Shown here: positions 32,670 through 43,976 of the stretch, in pieces
How positions within the stretch are numbered: position 1 is the first letter of the stretch
Layout of the letters: each line of letters starts with the position of its first letter
NCBI RefSeq assembly: GCF_017309385.1
Contig: NZ_JAFJMJ010000004.1
Span: 248,001 to 312,000 of the forward strand
Length of the DNA: 64,000 bases
Direction of reading: 5' to 3'
Origin: Amycolatopsis sp. 195334CR
GTDB lineage: Bacteria > Actinomycetota > Actinomycetes > Mycobacteriales > Pseudonocardiaceae
The notes under the pieces: model-generated
The model's input: only the letters and a program-made list of their open reading frames with translations
Database searches by the model: none
What the model was told of the DNA's origin: nothing
Position numbers and translations under genes: made by a program

Positions 32670-34132
32670 CGCGCCACCTCCCCGAACCGGGCGGCGGAGA
32701 ACCGGCGCAGTGCGACCTTGTCGATCTTCTGCGTGGCGGTCAGCGGCAGCCGGTCGACCAGTTCCAGGTAGCGGGGGAGCTTGAAGGTGGCCAGCCGCTC
32801 GATGCACAGGGTGAGCACCGCGGCGGCCGACACCGAGTGGCCGGGCACCGGCTCCAGGTAGAGCATGATGTCCACTCCGCCGACCTCGGCGGGCACCCCG
32901 ACCGCCGCGGCCCGGCGCACCCCGGGGAAGGATTCGGCGACCTGCTCGATCTCGGCCGGGTCGATGTTCTCGCCGCGGCGGCGGATCGAGTCGGTGATGC
33001 GGCGGACGAAGCGCAGCTCCCCGTCCGCGCCCCGGGCGATCAGGTCGCCGGTGCGGTACCAGCCGTCGTCGAAGGCGGCCGCGGTCAGCTCGGGCGCGCC
33101 GAGGTAACCGCCGAACATCGCCGGATTCGGGCCGACCTGCAACTCGCCGACGCCGCGGCCGTGCACCTCGCCGTGCGGGCCCATGATGCGGAACCTGATG
33201 TGCGGCAACGGTTTTCCGAGCGTGCCCGGCATCGACTCGCCGGAGGTGCCGCACAGCACGGTGTTGGTCTCGGACATGCCGTAGCCCTCGAGCGTGGGCA
33301 CGCCGAACCGGCCGGTGAAGTGGGCGGCCACCGCCGGGGTGGCGCCCGCGCCGTAGGCCAGGCGCAGCCGGTGGCGGCGTTCGACAGCGGACTTCCGGTG
33401 CGCGCACAGGACCGCGAGCATCTCGCCGAGGTGCCGGAACACCGTGGCGCCGGTGGCTTCCGCCTGCGCCCAGAACCGGCTGCCGCTGAACCGGGGGACC
33501 AGCGCGACGGCCGCGCCCACCGCCACCGCGGTGGTCAGGAAGGACAGGCCGGCCATGTGGTGCAGCGGCAGCACGTGCAGCAGGACGTCCTCTTCGGTCA
33601 GGCGCAGGCGCCCGGCCATGTGCCCGGCCGGGGTGAGGAAGCTGGCGTGGGGGAGCAGGCAGCCCTTGGGCCGGCCGGTGGAGCCGGAGGTGTAGAGCAC
33701 CACGGCCGGGACCGCGGGATCCTCCTGCGGTGCCACCTCGTTCTCGGCAGTCAGGTGTCCGATGTGGACTGTCGGACGGCCGGTGTCGAGGGCGCGGCCC
33801 AGCGGCAGGATCACCAGCGCCGGGTCGGCGTGGGCGATGAGCGAGGTCAGTTCCAGGTCGGTGAGCCGGGGGTCCAGCGGCACCAGCGTGGCGCCGATCG
33901 ACGGCACGGCGAAGAAGAGGTGGACCAGTTCGGGCTGGTTGGGCAGCACCGCGACCACCCGTGAACCCGGCAGGACGCCCCGCGCGGACAACGCGGCCGC
34001 CAGCTCGCCGGCGCGCCGCCACGCCTGGGCGTATGTGGTTTCCTCGCGGCCGGAATCCGTTGCCACGACGAGGAAAGGACGATCCGGGAAGCGCCGCGCG
34101 GTGTCGGCGAGCAGTGCGGGAACGGTCAGCAT
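32666..34132 (-). CDS. AMP-dependent acyl-CoA ligase / adenylating enzyme
   Basis: 488 residues from the ATG at 34132, overlapping the GNAT stop by 7 bases. Class I adenylate-forming motifs: VLYTSGSTGRPKGCLLP (P-loop), LEGYGMSETN, WYRTGDLIA, RRITDSIRRRGENIDPAEIE and the catalytic Lys in LTATQKIDKVALR. No carrier domain is fused. Overall it is closest in style to carnitine/crotonobetaine-CoA ligases. It should activate a carboxylate as acyl-AMP and then acyl-CoA. Together with the coupled aldehyde dehydrogenase it forms a plausible two-enzyme carboxylate-reduction unit. Confidence 0.88.
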   Translation of the reverse strand: MLTVPALLADTARRFPDRPFLVVATDSGREETTYAQAWRRAGELAAALSARGVLPGSRVVAVLPNQPELVHLFFAVPSIGATLVPLDPRLTDLELTSLIAHADPALVILPLGRALDTGRPTVHIGHLTAENEVAPQEDPAVPAVVLYTSGSTGRPKGCLLPHASFLTPAGHMAGRLRLTEEDVLLHVLPLHHMAGLSFLTTAVAVGAAVALVPRFSGSRFWAQAEATGATVFRHLGEMLAVLCAHRKSAVERRHRLRLAYGAGATPAVAAHFTGRFGVPTLEGYGMSETNTVLCGTSGESMPGTLGKPLPHIRFRIMGPHGEVHGRGVGELQVGPNPAMFGGYLGAPELTAAAFDDGWYRTGDLIARGADGELRFVRRITDSIRRRGENIDPAEIEQVAESFPGVRRAAAVGVPAEVGGVDIMLYLEPVPGHSVSAAAVLTLCIERLATFKLPRYLELVDRLPLTATQKIDKVALRRFSAARFGEVAR

Positions 34133-34974
34133 GGCGGCCGCCTCAGCACGTACCCCGGCCACGTGCCGGTGGTGAGGAAGTCGACGATCACGTACCCGCG
34201 GTCCAGGTAGGCGCGGAACAGCTCCCTGGTGCGGGTACGCCAGTCCTGTGCCAGCGGCAGATCACCGCGTTTGAGCTCGGCCAGGCTGGGCGGGATGGGC
34301 AGGAACAGGTTGTCGCTGTCCACGTCGGGATCGGTGGCGGCGATCCGGGGGAACCCGGTGCGCTCGTCGGCGACGACCTGGCTCACCGGCACGGCCAGGC
34401 GCGGCGTGCTCCAGTGCGACGGCCGGGGATGGCGGCGCAGCCACCACTCCACCACCAGCCGGTCGGTTTCGAGCCCGGCGTTGAGGCCGTCGAAGGTGCC
34501 GTAGAGATTGACCCGGTAGGACCGGGCGATCCCGCCGAGGCGCCGGATGTTCAGCGCCGCGTTCACCCGCTGCAGCGGATCGAAGGTCCAGGTGATCACC
34601 TCGATGCCCCTGGACAGGCCGTCGGCGCGCTGCGCTTGCTTGAGCCGGTAGCCGATGCCGGAGTTCCGGAAGCGCTCGTCGACCGCGATCATGATGGAGC
34701 ACAACCGGAGGCGGCCGTCGGGGCCGAGCCCGGCGAAGGAGTAGGCGAAGCCGGCGAGCTCGCCGTTCTCGGCGAAGGCGCCGAACACGTGCCCGCCGTT
34801 TTCCTGCGCGGTGAGCATCGCCACCACCCGGTTCCCGCCGATGTCGGCCGGGCCCCAGATCCGCTCCTGCAGTTTCTCGCACTGCCGGTACTCTTCGACG
34901 GCTTCGAGTCGCCGAATCGTTGTGGTACCGCCCACCGACCGGGTCGGGGACGTCAGAAAACCAGTATTCGTCAT
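34126..34974 (-). CDS. GNAT-superfamily acyltransferase, first gene of the leftward unit
   Basis: 282 residues from the ATG at 34974 (GAGGGG about 12 bases upstream). It looks like the larger GNAT proteins (COG3375-like) rather than a minimal 150-residue acetyltransferase. Visible: VFGAFAENGELAGFAYSFAG (beta4), LRLCSIMIAVDERFRNSGIG with the Q/R-x-x-G-x-G/A-like acyl-CoA loop R-N-S-G-I-G, and VITWTFDPLQRVNAALNIRR. It could N-acylate the amino acid that enters the pathway, giving the protecting group later removed by the M20 enzyme. That is inferred from gene company. It is preceded by a good promoter at 35093-35123. Confidence 0.8.
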   Translation of the reverse strand: MTNTGFLTSPTRSVGGTTTIRRLEAVEEYRQCEKLQERIWGPADIGGNRVVAMLTAQENGGHVFGAFAENGELAGFAYSFAGLGPDGRLRLCSIMIAVDERFRNSGIGYRLKQAQRADGLSRGIEVITWTFDPLQRVNAALNIRRLGGIARSYRVNLYGTFDGLNAGLETDRLVVEWWLRRHPRPSHWSTPRLAVPVSQVVADERTGFPRIAATDPDVDSDNLFLPIPPSLAELKRGDLPLAQDWRTRTRELFRAYLDRGYVIVDFLTTGTWPGYVLRRPPC

Positions 34975-35062
34975 AGCGCCGGATTCCCCTCGTGCCGCAC
35001 TTCGCGCTAACCGGATCGGCGCCGAACGCCTTGCCCCCAAGTGCATTCCGGCTACCCCTGTT

Positions 35063-35081
35063 GGCTGCCCGCCAGGCAGCC
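35063..35081 (-). other. Hairpin in the leader of the 14-gene leftward operon
   Basis: Inverted repeat GGCTGCC (35063-35069) and GGCAGCC (35075-35081) with a 5-base loop. It lies just downstream of the predicted transcription start (about 35086) and 89 bases upstream of the GNAT start codon. At the 5' end of the message it could stabilise the transcript, or it could be an operator. No anti-terminator pairing was found. Confidence 0.5.
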
Positions 35082-35092
35082 TGTGGTCGAGC

Positions 35093-35123
35093 AATCTAGC
35101 AGGGGCGCTGGTCGCGGTGTCAA
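35093..35123 (-). promoter_or_regulatory. Predicted promoter of the leftward biosynthetic operon
   Basis: On the minus strand TTGACA (35123-35118) is followed after 19 bases by TAGATT (35098-35093). The -10 is extended by an upstream T-G-C, which compensates for the long spacer. Predicted start is near 35086. It is the best sigma70-like site in the 455-base gap between the GNAT and LysR genes. Confidence 0.55.
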
Positions 35124-35337
35124 TGTTTTAACCCGGCGTCGTCGAACGCAATTTCTGATGGGTTGTTAAGCAGGCGTCACCGGTGGCGGTGGCCCGGATA
35201 GCGGTGTTTTCGCTGGGTGGACAGGTTGTCCCGGAATTGCAGATCTTGTGCTGATCAGGAGTGATCTTGACCGCCGAACGCGGTGTTCCACTGGGCCGAA
35301 ATCACGGGCTGTGCCGTGTTGATGGCGTGGCGTTTCC

Positions 35338-35369
35338 TAGCCAGGCTAAGTTCTCGTCTTTACCGAGAA
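35338..35369. promoter_or_regulatory. Two inverted repeats in the LysR promoter region
   Basis: TAGCC-A-GGCTA (35338-35348) is followed by TTCTCG-N7-CGAGAA (35351-35369), the second containing a T-N11-A spacing as in LysR-type binding sites. They lie 60-90 bases upstream of the LysR start and about 220 bases from the divergent promoter. They are likely autoregulatory LysR sites and possibly regulate the divergent operon. Confidence 0.5.
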
Positions 35370-35429
35370 TGTGCATAAGAATGGCCGTCCGCTCTACCAT
35401 TTTTCGCTGCTTCGACATATTCTCGCGTC

Positions 35430-36350
35430 GTGTTGAACCCGGTGTGGCTCCGCACGTTGGGGGCAGTCGTCGAACTCGGCTCGTTCGCCGATGCCGCACG
35501 CCTGCTGGGTTATTCGCCGTCGGCGGTGTCCCAGCAGATGAGCAGGCTGGAGCGGGCGATCGACCGGCCGCTGTTCAGCCGGGACAGAAGGGGGGTGGTG
35601 CCGACTTCGGCGGCGATCAGGCTGGCGGAACGGGCGACGCCGTTGCTCGACATGCTGGCCAACCTGGACCAGTCGGAGGACGCCGGTGGCGGGGTCACGC
35701 AGTTGCGCATCGGTGTCTGCACCGACGCGCTCCGCTACGCCCGGCCCGCGCTGCGGCGGCTCGCGGACAGCGGTGCGCCGCTGTCGCTTTCGCTGACCAC
35801 GCGCGAATCCACCGTGCTGGTGGACGAAATAGCGGCCGGTTCGCTGGACGTGGCGCTGGTGTGCCGGTACAACCTGGTGCCGCGCACCTGGCCGGGGCAG
35901 GTGGCGACCTGGCCGCTGGCCGACGAACCGCTGGCGGTGCTGGTGCCGTCCGGGCACCCGGTCGCGGCGCGGCCGTCGGTGACCTTCGCCGGGTTGCGGG
36001 ACGAGTGGTGGGTCACCGGCCCCGAGACCGGGGACGAGTTCAGCCACCTGCAGCGGTCGTGCGCGACCGCCGGGTTCTCCCCGCGCGTGGCCGCGCGGGC
36101 CGAGGATCGGGACACCGCAAGGGAACTGGTGCGGGCCGGGGTCGGCGTGACGCTGGCGCCGGCGGCGGTGGACCCGCCGCGGGGGCTGGTGGCGGTGCCG
36201 GTGACCGGGCCGGCCTGCCGCCGGATCGAGGTGGTGCATTCGGTCGCGGACAATTCCGCCGCGACCGTCGGCTTCGTGCTGTGCCTGCGCGAGAGCGCAC
36301 GACCGTCCACTTCGGAGGGACGCGGAATCGCAGCGCTCGGAGGACAGTGA
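35430..36350 (+). CDS. LysR-family cluster regulator
   Basis: 306 residues from a GTG at 35430. The N-terminal winged helix is standard: VVELGSFADAARLLGYSPSA, then SQQMSRLERAIDRPLFSRD. The effector-binding domain follows (LRIGVCTDALRYARPALRRL). A TATTCT-like -10 (about 35418-35423) sits only a few bases from the start, so the transcript may be leaderless. It is divergent from the leftward operon and seven bases ahead of the C-A-T gene, so it probably regulates both. The co-inducer is unknown. Confidence 0.92.
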   Translation: MLNPVWLRTLGAVVELGSFADAARLLGYSPSAVSQQMSRLERAIDRPLFSRDRRGVVPTSAAIRLAERATPLLDMLANLDQSEDAGGGVTQLRIGVCTDALRYARPALRRLADSGAPLSLSLTTRESTVLVDEIAAGSLDVALVCRYNLVPRTWPGQVATWPLADEPLAVLVPSGHPVAARPSVTFAGLRDEWWVTGPETGDEFSHLQRSCATAGFSPRVAARAEDRDTARELVRAGVGVTLAPAAVDPPRGLVAVPVTGPACRRIEVVHSVADNSAATVGFVLCLRESARPSTSEGRGIAALGGQ

Positions 36351-36357
36351 GGATTCC

Positions 36358-39776
<3,419 letters not shown>

Positions 39777-39780
<4 letters not shown>

Positions 39781-41072
39781 CCGACTCACCACCCGAGGCC
39801 GTGCCGGAAACCGGCGAAGCCCCGGTCAAATCCCTGTGGCACAACGCGGACTTCCTGAAGTTCTGGACCGGGGAGACCATCTCGCTCTACGGCAGCCAGA
39901 TCAGCATGCTGGCGCTGCCGCTGACCGCGATCTACGTCTTCGACGCCTCGGCCGAGGAGATCGGCTGGCTGCGGTTCCTGCAGCTGGCCCCGTTCCTGGC
40001 CTTCGCCATGCTGTTCGGCGCGCTGGTCGACCGGATGCGGCGCAAGCCGATCATGGTCGCCTCGAACGCGGTCCGGATGGTCCTCATCGGACTGGTGCCG
40101 GCCCTGGCGTGGGCCGGGATGCTGGACATCGGGCCGTTGTTCGTGATCGCCTTCCTGATCGGCGTGGCCTCGGTGTTCTTCGACCTGAGCTGGATGGCCT
40201 ACCTGCCGGTGCTGATCAAGGACCGGCGGCTGATGGTGGAGGCCAACGCGAAGATCGGCATCACCGCGTCCTCTTCGGACGCCGCCGGGCCGAGCGTGGC
40301 CGGGGTGCTGGTGAGCGTGTTCACCGCGCCGTTCGCCATGCTCATCGACGCGATCTCCTACCTGGCCTCGCTGGCCGCGCTGCTGATGATCAAGGCGAAG
40401 GAAGCGAAGCCCGAGCCACCCGCGGCGGGACGGCACCTGTGGCGGGAACTGGTCGACGGACTGCGGTTCGTGTTCGGCCACCGGCACCTGCGGGCCATCG
40501 CGGTGGTCGGGGTGTTCGTGAACTTCTCCATCACCGGGGTGTCGGCGATGTTCATCGTGTACGCGGTCCGGGACCGGGGGATCGACGCGGTCCTGCTGGG
40601 CGTGATCTTCTCGCTGGCCGCGATCGGCGGCATCATCGGCTCGATCGCCGCGCCGCCGCTGCTCAAGCGGATGCCGGTGGGCGGCGCGTACCGGCTCGCG
40701 TTGTCGCTGATCTTCGTGGCGCCGGTGCTGATCCCGCTGGCGCCGTCCGCGCGGGTGTCCGCCATCGTGTTCTTCGTCGGCTCGTTCCTGCTCGTCTCGG
40801 TCGGACTGGGCATCTCGAACGTGCTGGTCCAGTCGCTGCGGCAGAACCTGACGCCGAACTCGCTGATGGGCCGGATGAGCGCGGCCATGCGCATGGCGCT
40901 GTTCGGCGGCGGTGCCCTCGGCGGCCCGGTCGCCGGTGCCATCGCCACCTGGTGGGACCTGCGCACGGCGCTGTGGTTCCTGAGCGCGCTGTCGGTGGTC
41001 ATGCTGGTGCCGCTGATGCTGTCCCCGGTCGGCAGGCTGCGCACCATGCCGACCACCCCGCCCGAGGACTGA
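39777..41072 (+). CDS. MFS exporter, EntS/MFS_3-like
   Basis: 431 residues, about 12 hydrophobic segments. ISLYGSQISMLALPLTAIYV, MLFGALVDRMRRKPIMVASN (motif A) and the LRQNLTPNSLMGRMSAAMRM stretch near the C-terminus are characteristic of the enterobactin-exporter-like branch that often sits beside NRPS genes. It is coupled to the C-A-T gene by an ATGA overlap, so it is the likely export route, and self-protection, for the peptide product. Confidence 0.92.
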
Positions 41073-41130
41073 CCGCCGAGTTCGCCGAAAGCACCACGGG
41101 AAATCGAGTTGATCTTGTAACCTCCCCGCG

Positions 41131-42021
41131 GTGGACAACCTGACGACAACCCAGATCGACCGGCTGCACAACCTGATCCGGCGCAGTCCCGTGTTCAGCG
41201 GGATGCGGGTGGCGCTCCACCACGACCACGTGGAGGTGCTCGAGCCGGAGCAGCTGGAACTGTCGTTCGCGCCGGTCTTCGACGCCGTCGAAGGCGCCCC
41301 GATGAGCGAGTGGGCCGACCTGGTCGACGACCGCCTCGAGCGCATGATCAAGGCGGTCACCGGCGGCAGCCCGGAACTCGACGGACCCACCGAGGACCTG
41401 CTCGGCCGCATCTACGCGCGGGTGCGGCCGATCGAGGGCAGCCCGGTCGAATGGTGGAAGTACGCGCCGGAGATCGCGCCGGGCCTGCTGCTGGTGCTCG
41501 CGCTCGACCACCCCGACCGCATCGCCATCCTCAACGACGAGCAGATCGCCCGGCACGACTTCGACCGGCTCGCGCAGGCGGGCATGGAGAACCTGTGCGG
41601 CCAGCTGCCCGACCGCTACGCCACCTCCGGTGAGGTGCACCTGTTCCAGGGCAACGACTACGTGGCCTCGACCGTGCTGGTCATGCCGTACGTGGTCGAG
41701 GCCGTGACCGGGTCGCCCGACTGTCCCTTCGGCACGCTCGTGGCCATGCCGAACCACGGCACGATGCTCTTCCACGTGCTGCACGAGGCCAACGCCGCCC
41801 GGGCCGCGATGCGCGAGATCGCGGAGGTCGCGGCCGAGGAGTACGAGGCTTCCCAGCGGTCCGGGCCCGCCCCGGTCAGCAGGCAGGTGTACTGGTGGAG
41901 CCCGGAAGCCGGGTACCTGGTGCCGGTGGCCCACCTCGCCGACGGGGGCACCGGGGTCATCGGCGACGACCTGGTCACCGACTTCTCCCCGGAATTCCTG
42001 GACCTGCTCGACTCGTTGTGA
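41131..42021 (+). CDS. Uncharacterised cytoplasmic protein
   Basis: 296 residues from a GTG at 41131, 58 bases after the exporter. I do not recognise the family with confidence. There is no signal peptide or membrane segment. The composition is acidic with alternating helix and strand. Notable stretches are PVEWWKYAPEIAPGLLLVLA in the middle, MPNHGTMLFHVLHEANAARA, and a C-terminal QVYWWSPEAGYLVPVAHL. The general pattern recalls the DUF1444/YtpQ group, a weak guess. It may be the last gene of the LysR-NRPS-exporter unit or an independent flank gene. Confidence 0.7.
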   Translation: MDNLTTTQIDRLHNLIRRSPVFSGMRVALHHDHVEVLEPEQLELSFAPVFDAVEGAPMSEWADLVDDRLERMIKAVTGGSPELDGPTEDLLGRIYARVRPIEGSPVEWWKYAPEIAPGLLLVLALDHPDRIAILNDEQIARHDFDRLAQAGMENLCGQLPDRYATSGEVHLFQGNDYVASTVLVMPYVVEAVTGSPDCPFGTLVAMPNHGTMLFHVLHEANAARAAMREIAEVAAEEYEASQRSGPAPVSRQVYWWSPEAGYLVPVAHLADGGTGVIGDDLVTDFSPEFLDLLDSL

Positions 42022-42025
42022 GCCC

Positions 42026-42646
42026 TTACCGCTTGCCGACGGTGTAGGTCAGGTGCGTCGCCCTCGGGGACGGTTCCGAGCGGACCTGCTTCAGAGCCAG
42101 CCGGCCCGCGTCCACGCCCTCGAAAAGGCGGATCCCGGTGCCGAACAACACGGGCGACAGCGCGATCGAGAACTCGTCGACCAGGCCCGCGTTCACGTAC
42201 TCCAGGATAGTCGTGCCGCCGCCCGCGATGCGGACGTCCCGGTCCCCGGCGGCCTCGCGGGCCTGGTCGAGCGCGGCCTCGATGCCGTCGTTCACGAAGT
42301 GGAACGTGGTCCCGCCGGGACGCTCCCACGGGTCGCGTTTCTCGTGCGTCACCACGAAAACCGGGGTGTGGAACGGGGCCTCCTCCGGCCACGCGTGCGC
42401 ACCGGCGTCGAACATGCGCTTGCCCATCACGCTGGCGCCGGTGCGCTCGAACGTCTCCCGCAGGATGTCGTTGTCGCGCCCTTCCTCACCGCCCTCGCCG
42501 AACTTCAGGTTCTCCCGGAAGAACCGCTGCGGGAAGACCCACTGCTGCAGTTCCCGCCACAGCGGGCCCATCAAGTCCTCAGTGGACTCCGGCGCGATGT
42601 ACCCGTCCAGCGACATCGAGACGCTGAAGAACACCTTGCCCGCCAT
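42026..42646 (-). CDS. Dihydrofolate-reductase-fold (RibD C-terminal-like) protein
   Basis: 206 residues. Family marks: KVFFSVSMSLDGYIAPE at the N-terminus, SVMGKRMFDAG, VFVVTHEKRDPW, and VRIAGGGTTILEYVNAGLVD followed by SIALSPVLFGTGIRLFE. These YyaP/YwjB-type proteins bind NADPH in a DHFR fold; in vivo reactions are mostly unknown. It is the last gene of an ArsR-AHSA1-DHFR operon and shares its first base with the last base of the AHSA1 stop codon. Confidence 0.9.
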   Translation of the reverse strand: MAGKVFFSVSMSLDGYIAPESTEDLMGPLWRELQQWVFPQRFFRENLKFGEGGEEGRDNDILRETFERTGASVMGKRMFDAGAHAWPEEAPFHTPVFVVTHEKRDPWERPGGTTFHFVNDGIEAALDQAREAAGDRDVRIAGGGTTILEYVNAGLVDEFSIALSPVLFGTGIRLFEGVDAGRLALKQVRSEPSPRATHLTYTVGKR

Positions 42647-43119
42647 CAGTTTTCCCCCTGCCCGACGAGTTCGGCGACGTAGGCGGCGAGATTGCCCAGG
42701 GTCTGCTCGCCAGCCTCGATCGCGTGGTACTTCTCGACCGCCTCGTCCCGCAATTCCTTGGTGGGGAACACCGTGTGCATCTCGATGCGGGTCGCCGCAC
42801 CGGTGGCCTCGAAGGTCAGGACCGATTCGAAGGCGTTCGGGTCCTCGCGGGATTCACCGTGCACCATGGCGATCCGCTCCGGCGGGGTGATCTCGGTCCA
42901 GGTGATCCACTCGGGGTAGTCCGTCCCGTCCGGTCCGTGCAGCACGAAGTCCCACGCCCCGCCGACGCGGAACTCGAACCCGCGCGTGGTGGTGGTGAAC
43001 CCCGCCGGTCCCCACCACCGCGACAGGTGCCGTACCTCGGTGAAGGCTTCGAACACCAGCTCCCGTGGGCCGTCGATCACCCGGGACAGCACGATCTCGC
43101 GGTCGGCTGTTGCGCTCAT
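42646..43119 (-). CDS. AHSA1/SRPBCC-family protein
   Basis: 157 residues. REIVLSRVIDGPRELVFEAF, then VRHLSRWWGPAGFTTTT and DYPEWITWTEITPPERIAMV are standard for the Aha1-C-like START fold. Such proteins beside an ArsR regulator usually bind small hydrophobic ligands, without catalysis established. It starts three bases after the ArsR stop, so it is cotranscribed. Confidence 0.92.
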   Translation of the reverse strand: MSATADREIVLSRVIDGPRELVFEAFTEVRHLSRWWGPAGFTTTTRGFEFRVGGAWDFVLHGPDGTDYPEWITWTEITPPERIAMVHGESREDPNAFESVLTFEATGAATRIEMHTVFPTKELRDEAVEKYHAIEAGEQTLGNLAAYVAELVGQGEN

Positions 43120-43122
43120 CGG

Positions 43123-43464
43123 TCACTCCTCCTGCTTTTCCCGCTTCAGTTCCCGCACGTACGCGTCCAGCCGGTCGAAGCTCTCGTGCCAGAACCGCTC
43201 GAACCCGCCGGTCCACTCGTGGACCGTCCGCAGCCCGCGGGCGTCGAGGCCGTACAGGCGCTGCTTGCCCGCCCGGCGGTCCCGCACCAGCCCGACCTCG
43301 CGGAGCACCCGCAGGTGCTTGGACGCGCGCGGCTGGCTCATCCCCAGTTCGTCGGCCAGCTCGGTGACCGGCCGCTCACCGGCGCGCAACAGCACCAGGA
43401 TGTCCCGGCGCTGCGGTTCGGCGATGGCGTTGAAGACGTCCGACGTGGTCGCTGCTCGTGCCAT
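43123..43464 (-). CDS. ArsR-family regulator
   Basis: 113 residues. Winged helix: FNAIAEPQRRDILVLLRAG, then PVTELADELGMSQPRASKHL and VLREVGLVRDRRAGKQRLYG. It lacks the paired cysteines of metal sensors, so it is of the metal-independent type that travels with SRPBCC genes. A perfect palindrome lies ten bases upstream, suggesting autoregulation of the three-gene operon. Confidence 0.93.
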   Translation of the reverse strand: MARAATTSDVFNAIAEPQRRDILVLLRAGERPVTELADELGMSQPRASKHLRVLREVGLVRDRRAGKQRLYGLDARGLRTVHEWTGGFERFWHESFDRLDAYVRELKREKQEE

Positions 43465-43473
43465 GCCGGAATC

Positions 43474-43485
43474 ATATGCCCATAT
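43474..43485. promoter_or_regulatory. Putative ArsR operator
   Basis: Perfect 12-bp palindrome-type repeat ATATG-CC-CATAT, 10 bases upstream of the ArsR start and AT-rich against a GC-rich background. Its position at the expected -10 region fits repression by the ArsR protein. Confidence 0.6.
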
Positions 43486-43499
43486 CGGAATGCGTCAAG

Positions 43500-43919
43500 T
43501 CAGGAGGTCCGCTCCGTCTGCCAGAGTCCGTCGGCGGTGCCCTCGGCCACGTGCTGCTCGTACACGCGGACCTTGGTCGTGATCACGTCGAGGCAGTCGG
43601 TGAGTTCGGCGATCTTGGCGACCACGTGGTCCTGGTGCGCCCGCAGCAGTTCGAGCCGCTCCGGCTCGGTGCCCGGGCCCTGGCGGACCAGTTCGGCGAA
43701 GCGCCGGATGGTGGCCAGCGGCATGCCCGACGCGCGGAACTTCGTGCAGTTGAGCAGCCAGGTCACGTCCTGTTCGGTGTAGACGCGCCTGCCGCCGGGA
43801 TCGCGCCGCACGGGCGCGGCGAGCAGGCCCTCGCGCTCGTACAGGCGCAGTGCGTGCACGCTCATCCCGGTGCGTTCGGCGACCTGGCCGATGCTGAGTT
43901 CTGCTGTGGTGTCCGACAC
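43500..43919 (-). CDS. MerR-family regulator
   Basis: 139 residues from the GTG at 43919; another in-frame GTG lies three codons upstream and cannot be excluded. The DNA-binding region is LSIGQVAERTGMSVHALRLY followed by EREGLLAAPVRRDPGGRRVY, then a coiled-coil dimerisation helix (LELLRAHQDHVVAKIAELTD). It has no Cys-rich metal site, so it is probably a redox or small-molecule sensor. It is divergent from an SDR gene across a promoter with the 19-bp spacer that MerR proteins untwist. Confidence 0.9.
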   Translation of the reverse strand: MSDTTAELSIGQVAERTGMSVHALRLYEREGLLAAPVRRDPGGRRVYTEQDVTWLLNCTKFRASGMPLATIRRFAELVRQGPGTEPERLELLRAHQDHVVAKIAELTDCLDVITTKVRVYEQHVAEGTADGLWQTERTS

Positions 43920-43937
43920 GGAGGCCACGCTACGCTG

Positions 43938-43968
43938 TTGACCTAGACCTCGGTCTAGCACCTAGTTT
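43938..43968 (+). promoter_or_regulatory. MerR-type promoter and operator for the SDR gene
   Basis: TTGACC (43938-43943) and TAGTTT (43963-43968) are separated by 19 bases. The spacer holds the inverted repeat CTAGACC-TC-GGTCTAG (43943-43958). This is the classic arrangement of MerR-activated promoters. The expected transcription start, about 43975, is two bases before the SDR ATG, so the mRNA would be leaderless or nearly so. Confidence 0.8.
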
Positions 43969-43976
43969 CCGCCGTC

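Noticed and set aside
22013..34974. Amino-group-carrier-protein (LysW) pathway as in azinomycin or vazabitide
   Set aside because: No LysW-like acidic carrier, LysX ligase or LysZ kinase was found in the window; only the overall chemistry is similar.
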